A stretch of DNA of 64,000 nucleotides from Actinomycetes bacterium (GCA_023428065.1 JAEYZI010000056.1:1-64000), one strand, 5' to 3'; positions 51,730-60,875 are shown, numbered from the stretch's first letter. Numbers and translations are program-made. Notes: a model not told the origin generated them from the sequence alone.

Positions 51730-51787
51730 GTTCCCGTTCCGCGTGATTGTCGCCGAAGGAACGGGCACTAACACGCGGAACGGGCAC
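51730..51787. repeat. palindromic repeat B (REP-like, terminator position)
   Basis: Left arm 51730-51750 (GTTCCCGTTCCGCGTGATTGT) and right arm 51767-51787 (the complement of GTGCCCGTTCCGCGTGTTAGT) pair with few mismatches. A further inverted copy of GTGCCCGTTCC lies between. The MarR stop codon begins at its right edge. Same word as repeat A. Confidence 0.65.
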
Positions 51788-52284
51788 TATCGCCGGGCGG
51801 GGGGTGCGGGGGCGGGGGGTGGGGGTGGGGTGGGGGCGGGGGACGAGGCGCTCGCGAGGTCGTGCAACAGGAGGGTGACGCGCTCGATGTCGACGAGCGG
51901 CCAGTCGGCGACGACCTCGGTCAGCAGTCCCTCGTAGCGGGCGCGGGCGAGCGCGAGCCGCGCGGCGCCCTCGTCGGTCACCGTGATGAGCTTGATGCGC
52001 CCGTCCGACTCGTCGGCGACGCGACGCACGAGCCCGAGCTCCTCGAGCTCTGTGACGCTACGGCTCACCTGACCCTTGTCGGCGTTCAGGCGCTCGGCGA
52101 GGCCCGACACGGTCGTCGAGCCACGGCGCTCGATGACCGACAGCACCTTGAAGGTGCCGGGCAGCATCCCCGGGCTCACGGTCTCCGCGGCCTGCGCGTA
52201 CACCCGGCGCACCCCGACGAGGAGCTCGCTGAACGCTCCCTCGAGGCCGCGCACGGCCTCCTGCCGGGGGTCGGTGCCGCTCAT
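51787..52284 (-). CDS. MarR-family regulator
   Basis: A 165-residue winged-helix protein (FKVLSVIERRGSTTVSGLAE, DKGQVSRSVTELEELGLVRR, DGRIKLITVTDEG) with a Pro/Ala-rich C-terminal tail. The start overlaps the efflux-pump stop, so it is the second gene of that operon. It probably represses the operon through the palindromes at 54036-54059. Confidence 0.87.
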   Translation of the reverse strand: MSGTDPRQEAVRGLEGAFSELLVGVRRVYAQAAETVSPGMLPGTFKVLSVIERRGSTTVSGLAERLNADKGQVSRSVTELEELGLVRRVADESDGRIKLITVTDEGAARLALARARYEGLLTEVVADWPLVDIERVTLLLHDLASASSPAPTPPPPPAPAPPARR

Positions 52285-53984
52285 CGCCCGGCGCCCCCAT
52301 CCCGCTCCGGACCGCGGCCCGCGTCCGGGAGCGCGATCGAGCCGGTGGCCGTGAGCGTCTCCATGCCCTCCGCGACCGAGACGGTCGCGAGGTCGGCCTC
52401 GGAGGCCTGCATGCGCTCCGTCGTCGTCATGCGCGTGAGCGGGTGGTTCGGCAGGAAGACGATCGCGATGAGGCTCACCACCGCGAACGGCACCGCGATG
52501 AGGAACGAGTGCGAGATGCCCTGGGCGTAGATGTCCTCGAACACGAGGCGCAGGGCGCGGGGCATCTCCGACACCTTCGGGAGGGTAGCGGACTGCAGCT
52601 GCTCCGCCCACGCGGGCGCGTCCGCGCCGAGGCTCGCGAGCGCGGCGGAGATGTCGTCCTTGCGCTCCATGACGAGGCCCGTCACCCGGGCCGCGAGCGC
52701 GGCGCCCATGATCGACACGCCGACCGTGCCGCCGAGGCTGCGGAAGAAGGTGACGCCCGAGCTCGCGACGCCCATGCGCTCGGGCGCGGTGGTGTTCTGC
52801 ACGACGAGCACGAGGTTCTGCATGGTCATGCCGACGCCCGCGCCGAGCATCGCCATGTAGAGCGAGACGAGGGCGAAGTTCGTGTCGTAGTGGATGGTCG
52901 AGAGCAGGTACGAGCCGGCGGTGAGCAGCGCGGCTCCGACGACGAGGTACGACTTCCACTTGCCGAACCGGGTGACGAGGGCGCCGACGCCGACCGAGGT
53001 GATGAGCAGGCCCGCGATCATCGGGATCGTCATGACGCCCGCCTCGGTCGGGGTCGCGCCGCGCGCGAGCTGCATGTACTGGCTGAGGAAGACGGATGCG
53101 CCGAACATCGCGATGCCCGTGGCGATCGAGGCGATGACCGAGAGGGTGAACGTCGCGTCGCGGAAGAGCGAGAGCGGGATGAGCGGCTCCTTCGAGCGCA
53201 GCTCGACGACGACGAACAGCACCGTCGCGACGAGTGCGCCGCCCACCATCCAGAGCGTCGTCCAGCTCGCCCACTCGAACTGCTCGCCCGCGAGCGAGAC
53301 CCAGATGAGCAGGAGGCCGACGGCGACCGAGAGCAGCACGATGCCGAGGTAGTCGATCGCGGTCTTGCGGCGATCGCGCACGGGGATGTGCAGGGTCGCC
53401 TGCACGATCACGAGCGCGAGCACGGCGACGGGCACCGCGACGAAGAAGTTCCAACGCCATCCCCAGATGTCGGCGATGACGCCGCCGAGCAGCGGTCCGC
53501 CGATGGTCGCGACGGCCATGACGGCACCGAAGAGGCCCATGTACCGGCCGCGCTCGCGCGGGCTGATGATGTCGGCCATGATCACCTGGCCGAGCGCGGC
53601 GAGTCCGCCGGCGCCGATGCCCTGCACGGCGCGGAAGCCGATGAGCATCTCGGGGTTGGTCGAGAAGCCGGCCGCCGCCGACGCGACGATGAAGATCACG
53701 ATCGCGAGCTGGTAGAGCACCTTGCGGTTGGTGAGGTCGGCGAGCTTCCCCCACACGGGCGTCGAGATGGCGGTCGTGAGGAGGGTCGCGGTGATGACCC
53801 ACGTGAAGGCGGTCTGGTCGCCCTCGAGGTCGTGGATGATCGTCGGCAGTGACGTGGAGACGACGGTCGACGCGAGCATCGACACGAACATGCCGAGGAG
53901 GAGGCCGGAGAGGGCCTCGAGCACGCGGCGGTGCTGCGTGCGGTCGGACGGGGTCTCCGGGGAGGCGGGGGTGGTGCGGGACAT
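52281..53984 (-). CDS. DHA2-type drug efflux transporter (EmrB/QacA)
   Basis: A 567-residue, 14-helix transporter. The DHA motif region is STSLPTIIHDL, motif A GKLADLTNRK, and motif C GIGGPLLGG-like (TIGGPLLGGVIADIWGWRWN). The tail beyond the last helix is soluble. It extrudes hydrophobic drugs with a proton gradient. A MarR gene is cotranscribed and an operator overlaps the promoter. Confidence 0.88.
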   Translation of the reverse strand: MSRTTPASPETPSDRTQHRRVLEALSGLLLGMFVSMLASTVVSTSLPTIIHDLEGDQTAFTWVITATLLTTAISTPVWGKLADLTNRKVLYQLAIVIFIVASAAAGFSTNPEMLIGFRAVQGIGAGGLAALGQVIMADIISPRERGRYMGLFGAVMAVATIGGPLLGGVIADIWGWRWNFFVAVPVAVLALVIVQATLHIPVRDRRKTAIDYLGIVLLSVAVGLLLIWVSLAGEQFEWASWTTLWMVGGALVATVLFVVVELRSKEPLIPLSLFRDATFTLSVIASIATGIAMFGASVFLSQYMQLARGATPTEAGVMTIPMIAGLLITSVGVGALVTRFGKWKSYLVVGAALLTAGSYLLSTIHYDTNFALVSLYMAMLGAGVGMTMQNLVLVVQNTTAPERMGVASSGVTFFRSLGGTVGVSIMGAALAARVTGLVMERKDDISAALASLGADAPAWAEQLQSATLPKVSEMPRALRLVFEDIYAQGISHSFLIAVPFAVVSLIAIVFLPNHPLTRMTTTERMQASEADLATVSVAEGMETLTATGSIALPDAGRGPERDGGAGR

Positions 53985-54035
53985 GCGGTCCTTCGACGAG
54001 GGCGGACGGGACGCGCGGCGACGGTGACGCGAGAT

Positions 54036-54068
54036 CGTTGAGTTATCTCAACGGTTGAGAGTCGTCAA
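54036..54068 (-). promoter_or_regulatory. promoter and MarR operator of the efflux operon
   Basis: Three alternating half-sites: CGTTGAG-TTAT-CTCAACG (54036-54053) and CTCAAC-G-GTTGAG (54047-54059). On the minus strand, TTGACG (54063-54068 as its complement) is a good -35, and the palindrome covers the -10 area (ATAACT). A repressor bound here would block the promoter. Confidence 0.65.
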
Positions 54069-54125
54069 CAATACGCCGATCGTTGCGGCATGTCAACCAT
54101 CGACCGTGGCCCACCTCGTCGCGAG

Positions 54126-54680
54126 TCAGGCGCGCATGCCCGCGGCGAGGATGCGCACGAGCCGCCGCGCGAGGTCCGGCGCCTGCGCCGCGACGGCCTC
54201 CGGCTGCGGGCGCGAGAGCATGCCGACCGCGAGCACGAGCTCGAGCGCCGAGACGCGACCGTCGGCGAGTCCGGCCGAGCGCGCGCGCACCATGACAGCG
54301 TCCACCGCCGCGAGGCTCGCCCCCTGGGCGTCCCGCACGGGCGCCGGCAGCCCGTCGGCCGCCACGTGGGCGAGCGCGTCCGCGAGCGCGCCGAGCTCGA
54401 GCCCGACGAGTCGGTCGAGGAAACCCGCCCAGGCCGCCTGAGGATCCGCGCCGAACGCCGCGAGCGCATCCGTCGCGGCGTCCGCGATGTCGCCGAGGAT
54501 CTCGAGCACGACCTCATCGACGAGCTCTTCTCGGGAGGCAAAGTTGCGGTAGAGCGTCGCGATGCCGACGCCGGCCGCCTCCGCGACGGACTCGAGCGCG
54601 ACCCCGCTCCCGTGCACCGCGAAGAGTCGCCGGGCCTCACGCGTGAGGGCGCGGCGACGGCGCATCGCGTCCTGGCGCAT
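54126..54680 (-). CDS. TetR-family regulator
   Basis: A 184-residue protein. N-terminal helix-turn-helix: ALTREARRLFAVHGSGVALE, AEAAGVGIATLYRNFASREE. The C-terminal ligand domain is helical. GGGGAGG precedes ATG 54680; the longer frame upstream runs through the operator and is rejected. Divergent from a membrane-protein gene it probably controls. Confidence 0.87.
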   Translation of the reverse strand: MRQDAMRRRRALTREARRLFAVHGSGVALESVAEAAGVGIATLYRNFASREELVDEVVLEILGDIADAATDALAAFGADPQAAWAGFLDRLVGLELGALADALAHVAADGLPAPVRDAQGASLAAVDAVMVRARSAGLADGRVSALELVLAVGMLSRPQPEAVAAQAPDLARRLVRILAAGMRA

Positions 54681-54696
54681 GTCGGCCTCCCCGGTG

Positions 54697-54751
54697 CTCC
54701 ACCCCGAAGTGGAGTATAGTCCTCCGGGTAAGAAATGGAGGAAGTTCCTCC
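54697..54751 (+). promoter_or_regulatory. promoter and TetR operators between divergent genes
   Basis: CTCCAC-N6-GTGGAG (54697-54714), TATAGT as a -10 box (54715-54720), and a perfect GGAGGAA-G-TTCCTCC (54737-54751) just downstream. Repeats sharing GGAG/CTCC flank the start site, the usual layout for TetR repression. Confidence 0.6.
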
Positions 54752-54772
54752 GCAAGTCCCGACGAGAGCACC

Positions 54773-55825
54773 ATGACCACGCACACCCCTCCCGCCGCCC
54801 GCGCATCCGAGACCGTCACCGACGCCTCCGCGACCCACCCCCCGCGACGTCTCCCTCCGGCGGCGGTGCTCGCCGCGGGCCTCACTCTCGGGCTCTCGGT
54901 GATCCTCACCCTCCTGCTCGTCGTGTTCATCATGCCGTCGCTCGCGAGTGGCCCCCACGGCCTCCCGGTCGGCGTCGTCGCGGATGCCGGGCGGCTCGAG
55001 CAGGTGGAGGCGGGTCTCGAGGCGGCCGATCCCGAGGCGTTCACCGTGACGGCGTTCGACGACGCCGACGAGCTCGCCGCGGCGATCCGCGCCCGCGACG
55101 TCGCGGGCGGACTCGTGATCGCAGACGACGTCGTGCACAGTTACGTCGCGAGCGCGGGCTCGGTCGCGATCTCGTCGACGATCACCGCGACCGGGGAGGC
55201 GGTCGCCGCGGAACTCGGGCTCGAGGCGCGCAGCACGGACGTCGTGCCGCTGCCCGCCGCCGACCCGACGGGCGTCGGCATCGGCGGCCTCGCGTTCCCG
55301 CTCGTCTTCGGCGGCATCGTGCCGGCCGTCGCCTTCCGCGCCCTCTTCCCGCGCCGCCTCGGGTGGGCGATCGGCGGCATCGTCGGGTTCTCGCTCGTCG
55401 GCGGCGTCGTCGTGGCGTCGGTGCTCGCGTTCCTCTTCGGCAGCATCGCGGCCTCCGCCTTCTGGCCCGTCGCGGGCGCCATGGCTCTCGGCATCGGCGC
55501 TCTCGCGCTGCCGCTCGCGGGGCTCAAGGAGATCTTCGGTGCCAAGGGCTTCACGATCGGCGCGATGGTCATGATGTTCCTCGGCAACCCGCTCGCGGGC
55601 ATCGCCACCTCGGCCGCCTGGCTGCCCGGCTGGCTCGGCGCGAGCGGTCAGGCGCTGCCCCCGGGCTCCGCGGGGACCCTCGTGCGCGCGGCCGCCTACT
55701 TCGGCGGCGCGGGCGGTCTCGGCGCCGCGCTCGTGCTCACCGCGTGGACCCTCGCGGGGGTCGCGCTGCTCGCGATCGCCGTGCGGCGCGGTCACCGGGC
55801 CCGGAGCGCCAGGCCGGCTCCCTAG
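54773..55825 (+). CDS. membrane protein controlled by the TetR gene
   Basis: A 350-residue protein. One N-terminal membrane helix (about 31-55), an extracytoplasmic domain (about 60-165), then five to six helices. This is the layout of ABC-2-permease/YhgE-type proteins, but without an adjacent ATPase. Its stop shares CTAG with the convergent gene. Likely an exporter-like or membrane-stress protein. Confidence 0.68.
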   Translation: MTTHTPPAARASETVTDASATHPPRRLPPAAVLAAGLTLGLSVILTLLLVVFIMPSLASGPHGLPVGVVADAGRLEQVEAGLEAADPEAFTVTAFDDADELAAAIRARDVAGGLVIADDVVHSYVASAGSVAISSTITATGEAVAAELGLEARSTDVVPLPAADPTGVGIGGLAFPLVFGGIVPAVAFRALFPRRLGWAIGGIVGFSLVGGVVVASVLAFLFGSIAASAFWPVAGAMALGIGALALPLAGLKEIFGAKGFTIGAMVMMFLGNPLAGIATSAAWLPGWLGASGQALPPGSAGTLVRAAAYFGGAGGLGAALVLTAWTLAGVALLAIAVRRGHRARSARPAP

Positions 55826-57837
55826 ACCGGCGCCCTCACCTCGAAGGTCGTCGTCCACGTGATGACGTCCGTGCCGTCGTCGACCACGACGCTCACGGGG
55901 TGCATGCCGAGCGGCACGTAGATGCTCACGGGGATGGCCATGGCGAGGTTGCCGTCGGAGCCGGTCACGCCCGCGAGCACGGAGCCCGGCGTCTCGACGA
56001 GCACGTCGGTGTCGACCGGCAGCCCGGAGACGAAGAGGTTGAGAGTCTCGCCCTGCAGCGCGGACGACACCGAGAAGACGGCCGTGTACGGGGGCGCGAC
56101 GATCTCGACCGGCACATCCGTCGGCACCCACGTGCCGGGGCTGATCTCGTAACCGACCCGAAGGAGGTAGCTGCCCGCGGGCGTGAAGGCGGAGACCTCG
56201 AAGGGCACCGACACGGTGCCGTCCGACTGCGACGTCACCTCCTCCGACACGTCGAGCTGCGTGGAGGTGACCCGCACGGCGACCCCGGCGGGCAGCTTCG
56301 AGCCCACGACCGCGGCGCCGGTCGTGCCGGCCATGACCGGGTGGGCGGGCCCCGTGAAGACCGCCGTGGCGACGGGGGTGGGCGGGGAAGGCGCCGGCGG
56401 GGTCGGCGCGGGCCGCACCGGCGGGCGCGGCGGGGACGGCTCCACGACGGGCGGCTCGGGCGGCGGGGGCGTGTCCTCGACGAGACGGCCGTCCGGCGTG
56501 AAGACGATGTCGCCGCCGCCGCCGGAGTCGGGGGTGACGCGCGTGGTCGCCCGCGATGTCGTCCCCGTCGACGGGTCGCTCACCCGCACGCCGATCGTGC
56601 GCGGCGCATCCCCGTCGGGGGTGAACCACACGAGGCCGTCGGGCGCACGCGTCTCGTACACGCCGTCGCCGTCGAGGTCGAACTCGTAGACGAGGTCGCC
56701 CCCCGGGCGGCCGGAGACGACGGCCGAGACGAGGGTCGGCGTGCCCGCGAAGGCGAGCGACACGGTCCGCAGGGTGACGTCCGACGCGCCGTCGGCGCCG
56801 TCCCAGACGACCGACTCCCCCGCGGCGAGGGCCGCGAGCGCGAGCTGCCTGCGCTCGTATGCGAGCCGCGCGATCGCGAGCGCGTCGTCCTGCGCCTCAC
56901 CGGCCCGGGCGGGACTGTAGTAGTCGAGGTGCTCGCCGTAGGCGCCGACGGCAAGCTTCACGAGGCCCTCGAGCGGGGTGAAATCGCAGATGGGGTCGCC
57001 CGCGTGGCAGATGCTGCTCGTGAGTTCACGGCCCCCGTAGTACGCGTCGAGCGCGGCGGCCTGCGTCTCATCCGCCTTCCAGCGGATGATGCCGATGCCG
57101 CCGGAGCCGTCGGAGCGCACACCGGGCGCGTTGGGCTTCTGGTACGGGTCGCCGATCTTGAGCACGGCGAGCACGCTCTCGGGGTTGAGCTCGGCCGTAT
57201 GCCGGGCCGCCATGGCGCCCTGCGAGAAGCCGACCGCCACGAACGACGGGAGGATCGGGCACCCCTCCGACGCGCGCAGGTAGTCGCGGATGAGGTGGGT
57301 GGCGGCCTCCGCACCCCGCGAGGCCGAGTGCAGCAGGCGCGAGCTCGAGTAGCTGAGCGCCGAGTCGAAGGAGCTCGCCTCGAGCACGGCCGGGATCGCG
57401 TCGTAGCCGAAGGGCTCGTCGTCGCTCGCGGGGCCGATCGGGATGACCGGGATGCCGTCGCCGCGCAGCCCCTCGTACTCGGTGCGCGAGAGCTCGTCGA
57501 AGAGGCCCCGCAGGGTGACGCCCTCCCACCCGTTGGTGACGAGATCGCTCTCGCCATAGCGGTAGGGGGCGCCCGCGTTGGAGGTCACCCCGGGCGTGAG
57601 GTTGGCCTCGCCGCTCCCGCGGAAGGCGAGCACCACGAGCGGCGCACAGCGCTCGTCGATCGTCTGGGCGAAGCGGCCGCCTCCAGTGATCGAGAGCACC
57701 GCGAACACCGTCGATACGACGGCGACCGTCGCGACGACGGCGGCGCCGGCGAGCCAGAGGGCCTTCCGACCCCACCCCCTCCGCGACTTCGCCGTCGCGA
57801 CGCTGCGTACCACTGTTCTCGAACGTCCTCGTGTCAT
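55822..57837 (-). CDS. exported cutinase-family hydrolase with C-terminal Ig-like modules
   Basis: A 671-residue protein. N-terminal membrane/signal segment (about 26-50). Cutinase-like alpha/beta hydrolase domain (about 62-320): Ser205 in GFSQGAMAA, Asp in GDPICDF (281-285), His303 in GEHLDYY. A PKD-like module (about 350-440), a Pro-rich linker (about 460-490) and two Ig-like beta domains follow. Presumably acts on surface or external esters. Much longer than a simple cutinase (about 200). Confidence 0.75.
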   Translation of the reverse strand: MTRGRSRTVVRSVATAKSRRGWGRKALWLAGAAVVATVAVVSTVFAVLSITGGGRFAQTIDERCAPLVVLAFRGSGEANLTPGVTSNAGAPYRYGESDLVTNGWEGVTLRGLFDELSRTEYEGLRGDGIPVIPIGPASDDEPFGYDAIPAVLEASSFDSALSYSSSRLLHSASRGAEAATHLIRDYLRASEGCPILPSFVAVGFSQGAMAARHTAELNPESVLAVLKIGDPYQKPNAPGVRSDGSGGIGIIRWKADETQAAALDAYYGGRELTSSICHAGDPICDFTPLEGLVKLAVGAYGEHLDYYSPARAGEAQDDALAIARLAYERRQLALAALAAGESVVWDGADGASDVTLRTVSLAFAGTPTLVSAVVSGRPGGDLVYEFDLDGDGVYETRAPDGLVWFTPDGDAPRTIGVRVSDPSTGTTSRATTRVTPDSGGGGDIVFTPDGRLVEDTPPPPEPPVVEPSPPRPPVRPAPTPPAPSPPTPVATAVFTGPAHPVMAGTTGAAVVGSKLPAGVAVRVTSTQLDVSEEVTSQSDGTVSVPFEVSAFTPAGSYLLRVGYEISPGTWVPTDVPVEIVAPPYTAVFSVSSALQGETLNLFVSGLPVDTDVLVETPGSVLAGVTGSDGNLAMAIPVSIYVPLGMHPVSVVVDDGTDVITWTTTFEVRAPV

Positions 57838-57995
57838 GCCGGACGATCACCCGCGGCCCCCGCCGCGCGTCCGACGCGTGTCGGGGAATGTGCACCCGAC
57901 GCATCCAAAATAGCGGAGCGCAGAGGGTGCTCCGCACCACGACGGACGCCCGCCGAAACGGGGGTCGCTCGACGCGACGGCGATGACGGATGCTG

Positions 57996-58084
57996 CGGAG
58001 ACGGAGGGATTTGAACCCTCGGTCCCCCGGAGGGGACTCCACCTTAGCAGGGTGGTGCACTCGACCGGACTATGCGACGTCTCC
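57996..58084 (-). tRNA. tRNA-Ser (GCT)
   Basis: An 89-nt class II tRNA: acceptor GGAGACG/CGTCTCC, anticodon loop CTGCTAA (anticodon GCT), long variable arm, T loop with TTCAAAT. CCA is not encoded. Confidence 0.93.
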
Positions 58085-58134
58085 CGGTATTGCCTGCCCA
58101 TCATACCCATACGGACGCGGGCATCCGACGCGCG

Positions 58135-59388
58135 TCAGTTGCCGATGCTGCAGGTCTGATCGGCCGCCGTCTGGCCACGCAGCCCCGAGATCACGACCTG
58201 CTCCGAGAGCGTCGCAGGCGGTGCGGATGCGCTCGGATCGTCGGCCGGGGGCGGCGACGGATCGCTCGGCGGCGTCGTCGCGTTCGGGTCGAGCTCGGAG
58301 CCGCGTCCGTCGCCCGCCTGCTCGACCCCGATCGCGCGATCGGCCCGGATGGCGTCCATGAGCTGGGTGCCGATGTGCTGGTTCGGCTGCACCTTGCCCT
58401 CGTAGATGCCCGTGCCGCCCGTCCCACCCGGGTACTGCACGAAGGTGATGCGGTCCATGGGGATGCGCGCGAGCGCCTTCGCCATCGCCACCATCGTGGC
58501 GGGCTGGGCGAGCTCCGACGAGAGCACCATGTTGTCCTTGGCGACGTAGGCGAGCGAGAGCAGCTTCGTGACGTCGGTGAGCGTCTCCTCCGACTTGAGC
58601 TTGCGGATGAGCGACGACAGGTACACCTGCTGCGAACTGATGCGCGTGAGATCCGATCCGTCGCCCACGCCGTGACGGGTGCGCAGGAACTGCAGCGCCT
58701 GCACGCCGGAGAGCTCGTGCGTGCCCGCGGGCAGGTCGAGGCCCGACCAGCGGTCCGAGATGGGAGAGAGGAGGCACACCGGCACCCCGCCCACGGCATC
58801 CGCCATGGCCGCGACCCCGTCGAAGCCGATCATGCCCGCGAACTGGATGTCGACGCCGAGGAACTCCGACACGACGTCGACGACGCAGCGGAGGCCGCCG
58901 TACGAGAGCGCCGTGTTGATCGGGAGGCCTCTCGCCGCACTCGAGGTGCGTCCCGTGTCGGGGTCGGTGCACGGCGGGAAGGGCACCACGAGGTCGCGCG
59001 GCAGGCTCACCGCCACGGCGCTCGTCTGGTCGGCCGACACGTGCACGAGGATGTTGACGTCGTTGAGCTCGCTCTCGCGGTCGTAGTTCGCGTCGCTCCC
59101 GACGACGAGCACGTTGAAGCCGCCCTCGTAGGCGCCGATCTCGGGGATGGCGACCTCGGTCTCGTTGATGTCGACGGCGTTGTCGCCGAAGCCCGACGCG
59201 AGCTGGTAGGCCGCGATGCCGGCCACCGCGGCCGTCGCGACGAGCACGACGGCGAGCGAGGAGCCGACGACCGCGAGCACCGTGCGCCACGCGCGGGGCC
59301 GCGGCAGTCGGCCGTGGCGCGCGATGACCGCGGGGCGCGCAGCCGCACCCCGCGCCGAACGGTCTCTCCTCGGGGCCTCGTCGGACAT
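58135..59388 (-). CDS. LytR-CpsA-Psr family protein 1
   Basis: A 417-residue protein. Basic N-terminus, one membrane helix (about 38-62), then the LCP domain: NVLVVGSDAN, VSLPRDLVVPFP, RTRHGVGDGSDLTRISSQQ. LCP enzymes attach polymers to peptidoglycan outside the membrane. A Pro/Ser/Asp-rich linker and a short C-terminal GQTAADQTCSIGN close it. GAGAGGAG upstream of the ATG. Paralogue of the next gene. Confidence 0.88.
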   Translation of the reverse strand: MSDEAPRRDRSARGAAARPAVIARHGRLPRPRAWRTVLAVVGSSLAVVLVATAAVAGIAAYQLASGFGDNAVDINETEVAIPEIGAYEGGFNVLVVGSDANYDRESELNDVNILVHVSADQTSAVAVSLPRDLVVPFPPCTDPDTGRTSSAARGLPINTALSYGGLRCVVDVVSEFLGVDIQFAGMIGFDGVAAMADAVGGVPVCLLSPISDRWSGLDLPAGTHELSGVQALQFLRTRHGVGDGSDLTRISSQQVYLSSLIRKLKSEETLTDVTKLLSLAYVAKDNMVLSSELAQPATMVAMAKALARIPMDRITFVQYPGGTGGTGIYEGKVQPNQHIGTQLMDAIRADRAIGVEQAGDGRGSELDPNATTPPSDPSPPPADDPSASAPPATLSEQVVISGLRGQTAADQTCSIGN

Positions 59389-59434
59389 CGACTGCTCCTC
59401 TCGGTCGGGGAGCCGGGCCCCCCGCGACTCCGCG

Positions 59435-60712
59435 TCAGCCGCGGTAGCCCACGCTGCAGGTCTGGTCGGCGGCGGTCTGGCCGTTGACGCCCGAGATCAC
59501 GACCTTCTCGGGAAGCGTCTCCTCGGGGGCCGGGGGTGCGCTCGGATCGGGCGTGCCCGTCTCGGTGGGCTCCGCAGGCGTCGAGGGGGGCGGGGTCGTC
59601 GCGTTGGGGTCGAGCGTCGACCCGCGGTTGTCGCCCGCCTTGTCGAGCCCGATCGCCTGGTCGGCGCGGATCGCCGCGAAGAGCGCGTCGGCGACGGCCT
59701 TCTTGGGCTGCACCTTGCCCGCGTAGATGCCCGTGCCGCCCGTGGATCCCGGGTACTGGATGAACGTGATCCGGTCCATCGGGATGTTGTTGAGCGCCTT
59801 CGCCATCGCGACGATCGTCGCGGGCTGGGTGAGCTCCTCGGAGAGCTGCATGTTGGCGGCCGCCGCCTTCGCGAGCGACATGAGGGTGCCGACGTTGGTG
59901 AGCGTCTCGCTCGACTTGAGCTTGCGCAGGAGCGAGGAGAGGAAGACCTGCTGCGAGCTGATGCGCGTGAGGTCCGAGCCGTCGCCCACCCCGTGGCGCG
60001 AGCGAAGGAACGCGAGCGCGTCCCAGCCGTCGAGGTGGTGCGTGCCCGCCTCGAGGTTGAGGCCCACGTACTTGTCGTGGATGGGGGTCGCCGTGCACAC
60101 GTCGACGCCGCCCACGGCGCTCGCCATCGCGGCGACGCCCTCGAAGCCGATCATGCCCGCGTACTGGATGTCGAGGCCGGTGAGGTTCTCGACGACGTTG
60201 ACGACGCACGGCAGGCCGCCGTAGTAGAGGGCGTTGTTCATGGGGAGACCCGTCGCGACGCCCCACGTCTTGCCGGTCTTCGGGTTGGTGCAGCCCGGGT
60301 AGGGCACGACGAGGTCGCGCGGGATGCTCACGGCGACCGCGTTGGTCTGGTCGGCGGAGACGTGGATGAGGATGTTGACGTCGTTGAGCACGCTGTCGCG
60401 GTCGTAGAAGGCGTCGCTGCCCACGACGAGCATGTTGAAGCCGCCCTCGTACGCCCCGATCTCGGGGATGGGGGCGGAGGTGCCCTCGTTGATGTCGACG
60501 GCGTTGGCCTTGAGCTCGCTCGAGAGCTGGACCGCGGCGATCCCGCCGACGGCGACGGTCGCCGTGAGGGCGACGACGGCGGTGGACCCGATGAAGGCGA
60601 GCAGGGTCTTCCAGGCGCGGGGGCGCGGGAGTCGACCATGGCGAGCGATGACGGTCGGGCGGGGGGCGCGCGCGCGGGCGGAGCGATCGCGCTTCAACTC
60701 CTGCTCGGACAC
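59435..60712 (-). CDS. LytR-CpsA-Psr family protein 2
   Basis: A 425-residue paralogue of LCP 1. Same N-terminal block (VIARHGRLPRPRAWKTLLAF), NMLVVGSDAF, VSIPRDLVVPYPG, RSRHGVGDGSDLTRISSQQ and the end GQTAADQTCSVGYRG. GTG 60712 is chosen since AGAGG lies 5 nt upstream. Tandem duplication with divergent linkers. Confidence 0.88.
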   Translation of the reverse strand: MSEQELKRDRSARARAPRPTVIARHGRLPRPRAWKTLLAFIGSTAVVALTATVAVGGIAAVQLSSELKANAVDINEGTSAPIPEIGAYEGGFNMLVVGSDAFYDRDSVLNDVNILIHVSADQTNAVAVSIPRDLVVPYPGCTNPKTGKTWGVATGLPMNNALYYGGLPCVVNVVENLTGLDIQYAGMIGFEGVAAMASAVGGVDVCTATPIHDKYVGLNLEAGTHHLDGWDALAFLRSRHGVGDGSDLTRISSQQVFLSSLLRKLKSSETLTNVGTLMSLAKAAAANMQLSEELTQPATIVAMAKALNNIPMDRITFIQYPGSTGGTGIYAGKVQPKKAVADALFAAIRADQAIGLDKAGDNRGSTLDPNATTPPPSTPAEPTETGTPDPSAPPAPEETLPEKVVISGVNGQTAADQTCSVGYRG

Positions 60713-60753
60713 GGACACCTCTTCTCGGGTCGGGTTATCGGACGCTGGCGAGC

Positions 60754-60837
60754 GGAGGGCGTGGGATTCGAACCCACGAGACATCACTGCCCACCGGTTT
60801 TCAAGACCGGCTCCATCGGCCGCTCGGACAGCCCTCC
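60754..60837 (-). tRNA. tRNA-Ser (TGA)
   Basis: An 84-nt class II tRNA: acceptor GGAGGGC/GCCCTCC, anticodon loop CTTGAAA (anticodon TGA), variable arm, T loop TTCGAAT. It lies upstream of the LCP pair. Confidence 0.92.
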
Positions 60838-60875
60838 TCGGTTGACCGAATCGAGTGTATAAGGAGAAGGGAGCC

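Noticed and set aside
53440..53990. Plus-strand frames opposite the efflux transporter
   Set aside because: Composition rich in Arg, His, Asp and Glu, typical of antisense frames of membrane genes in high-GC DNA.
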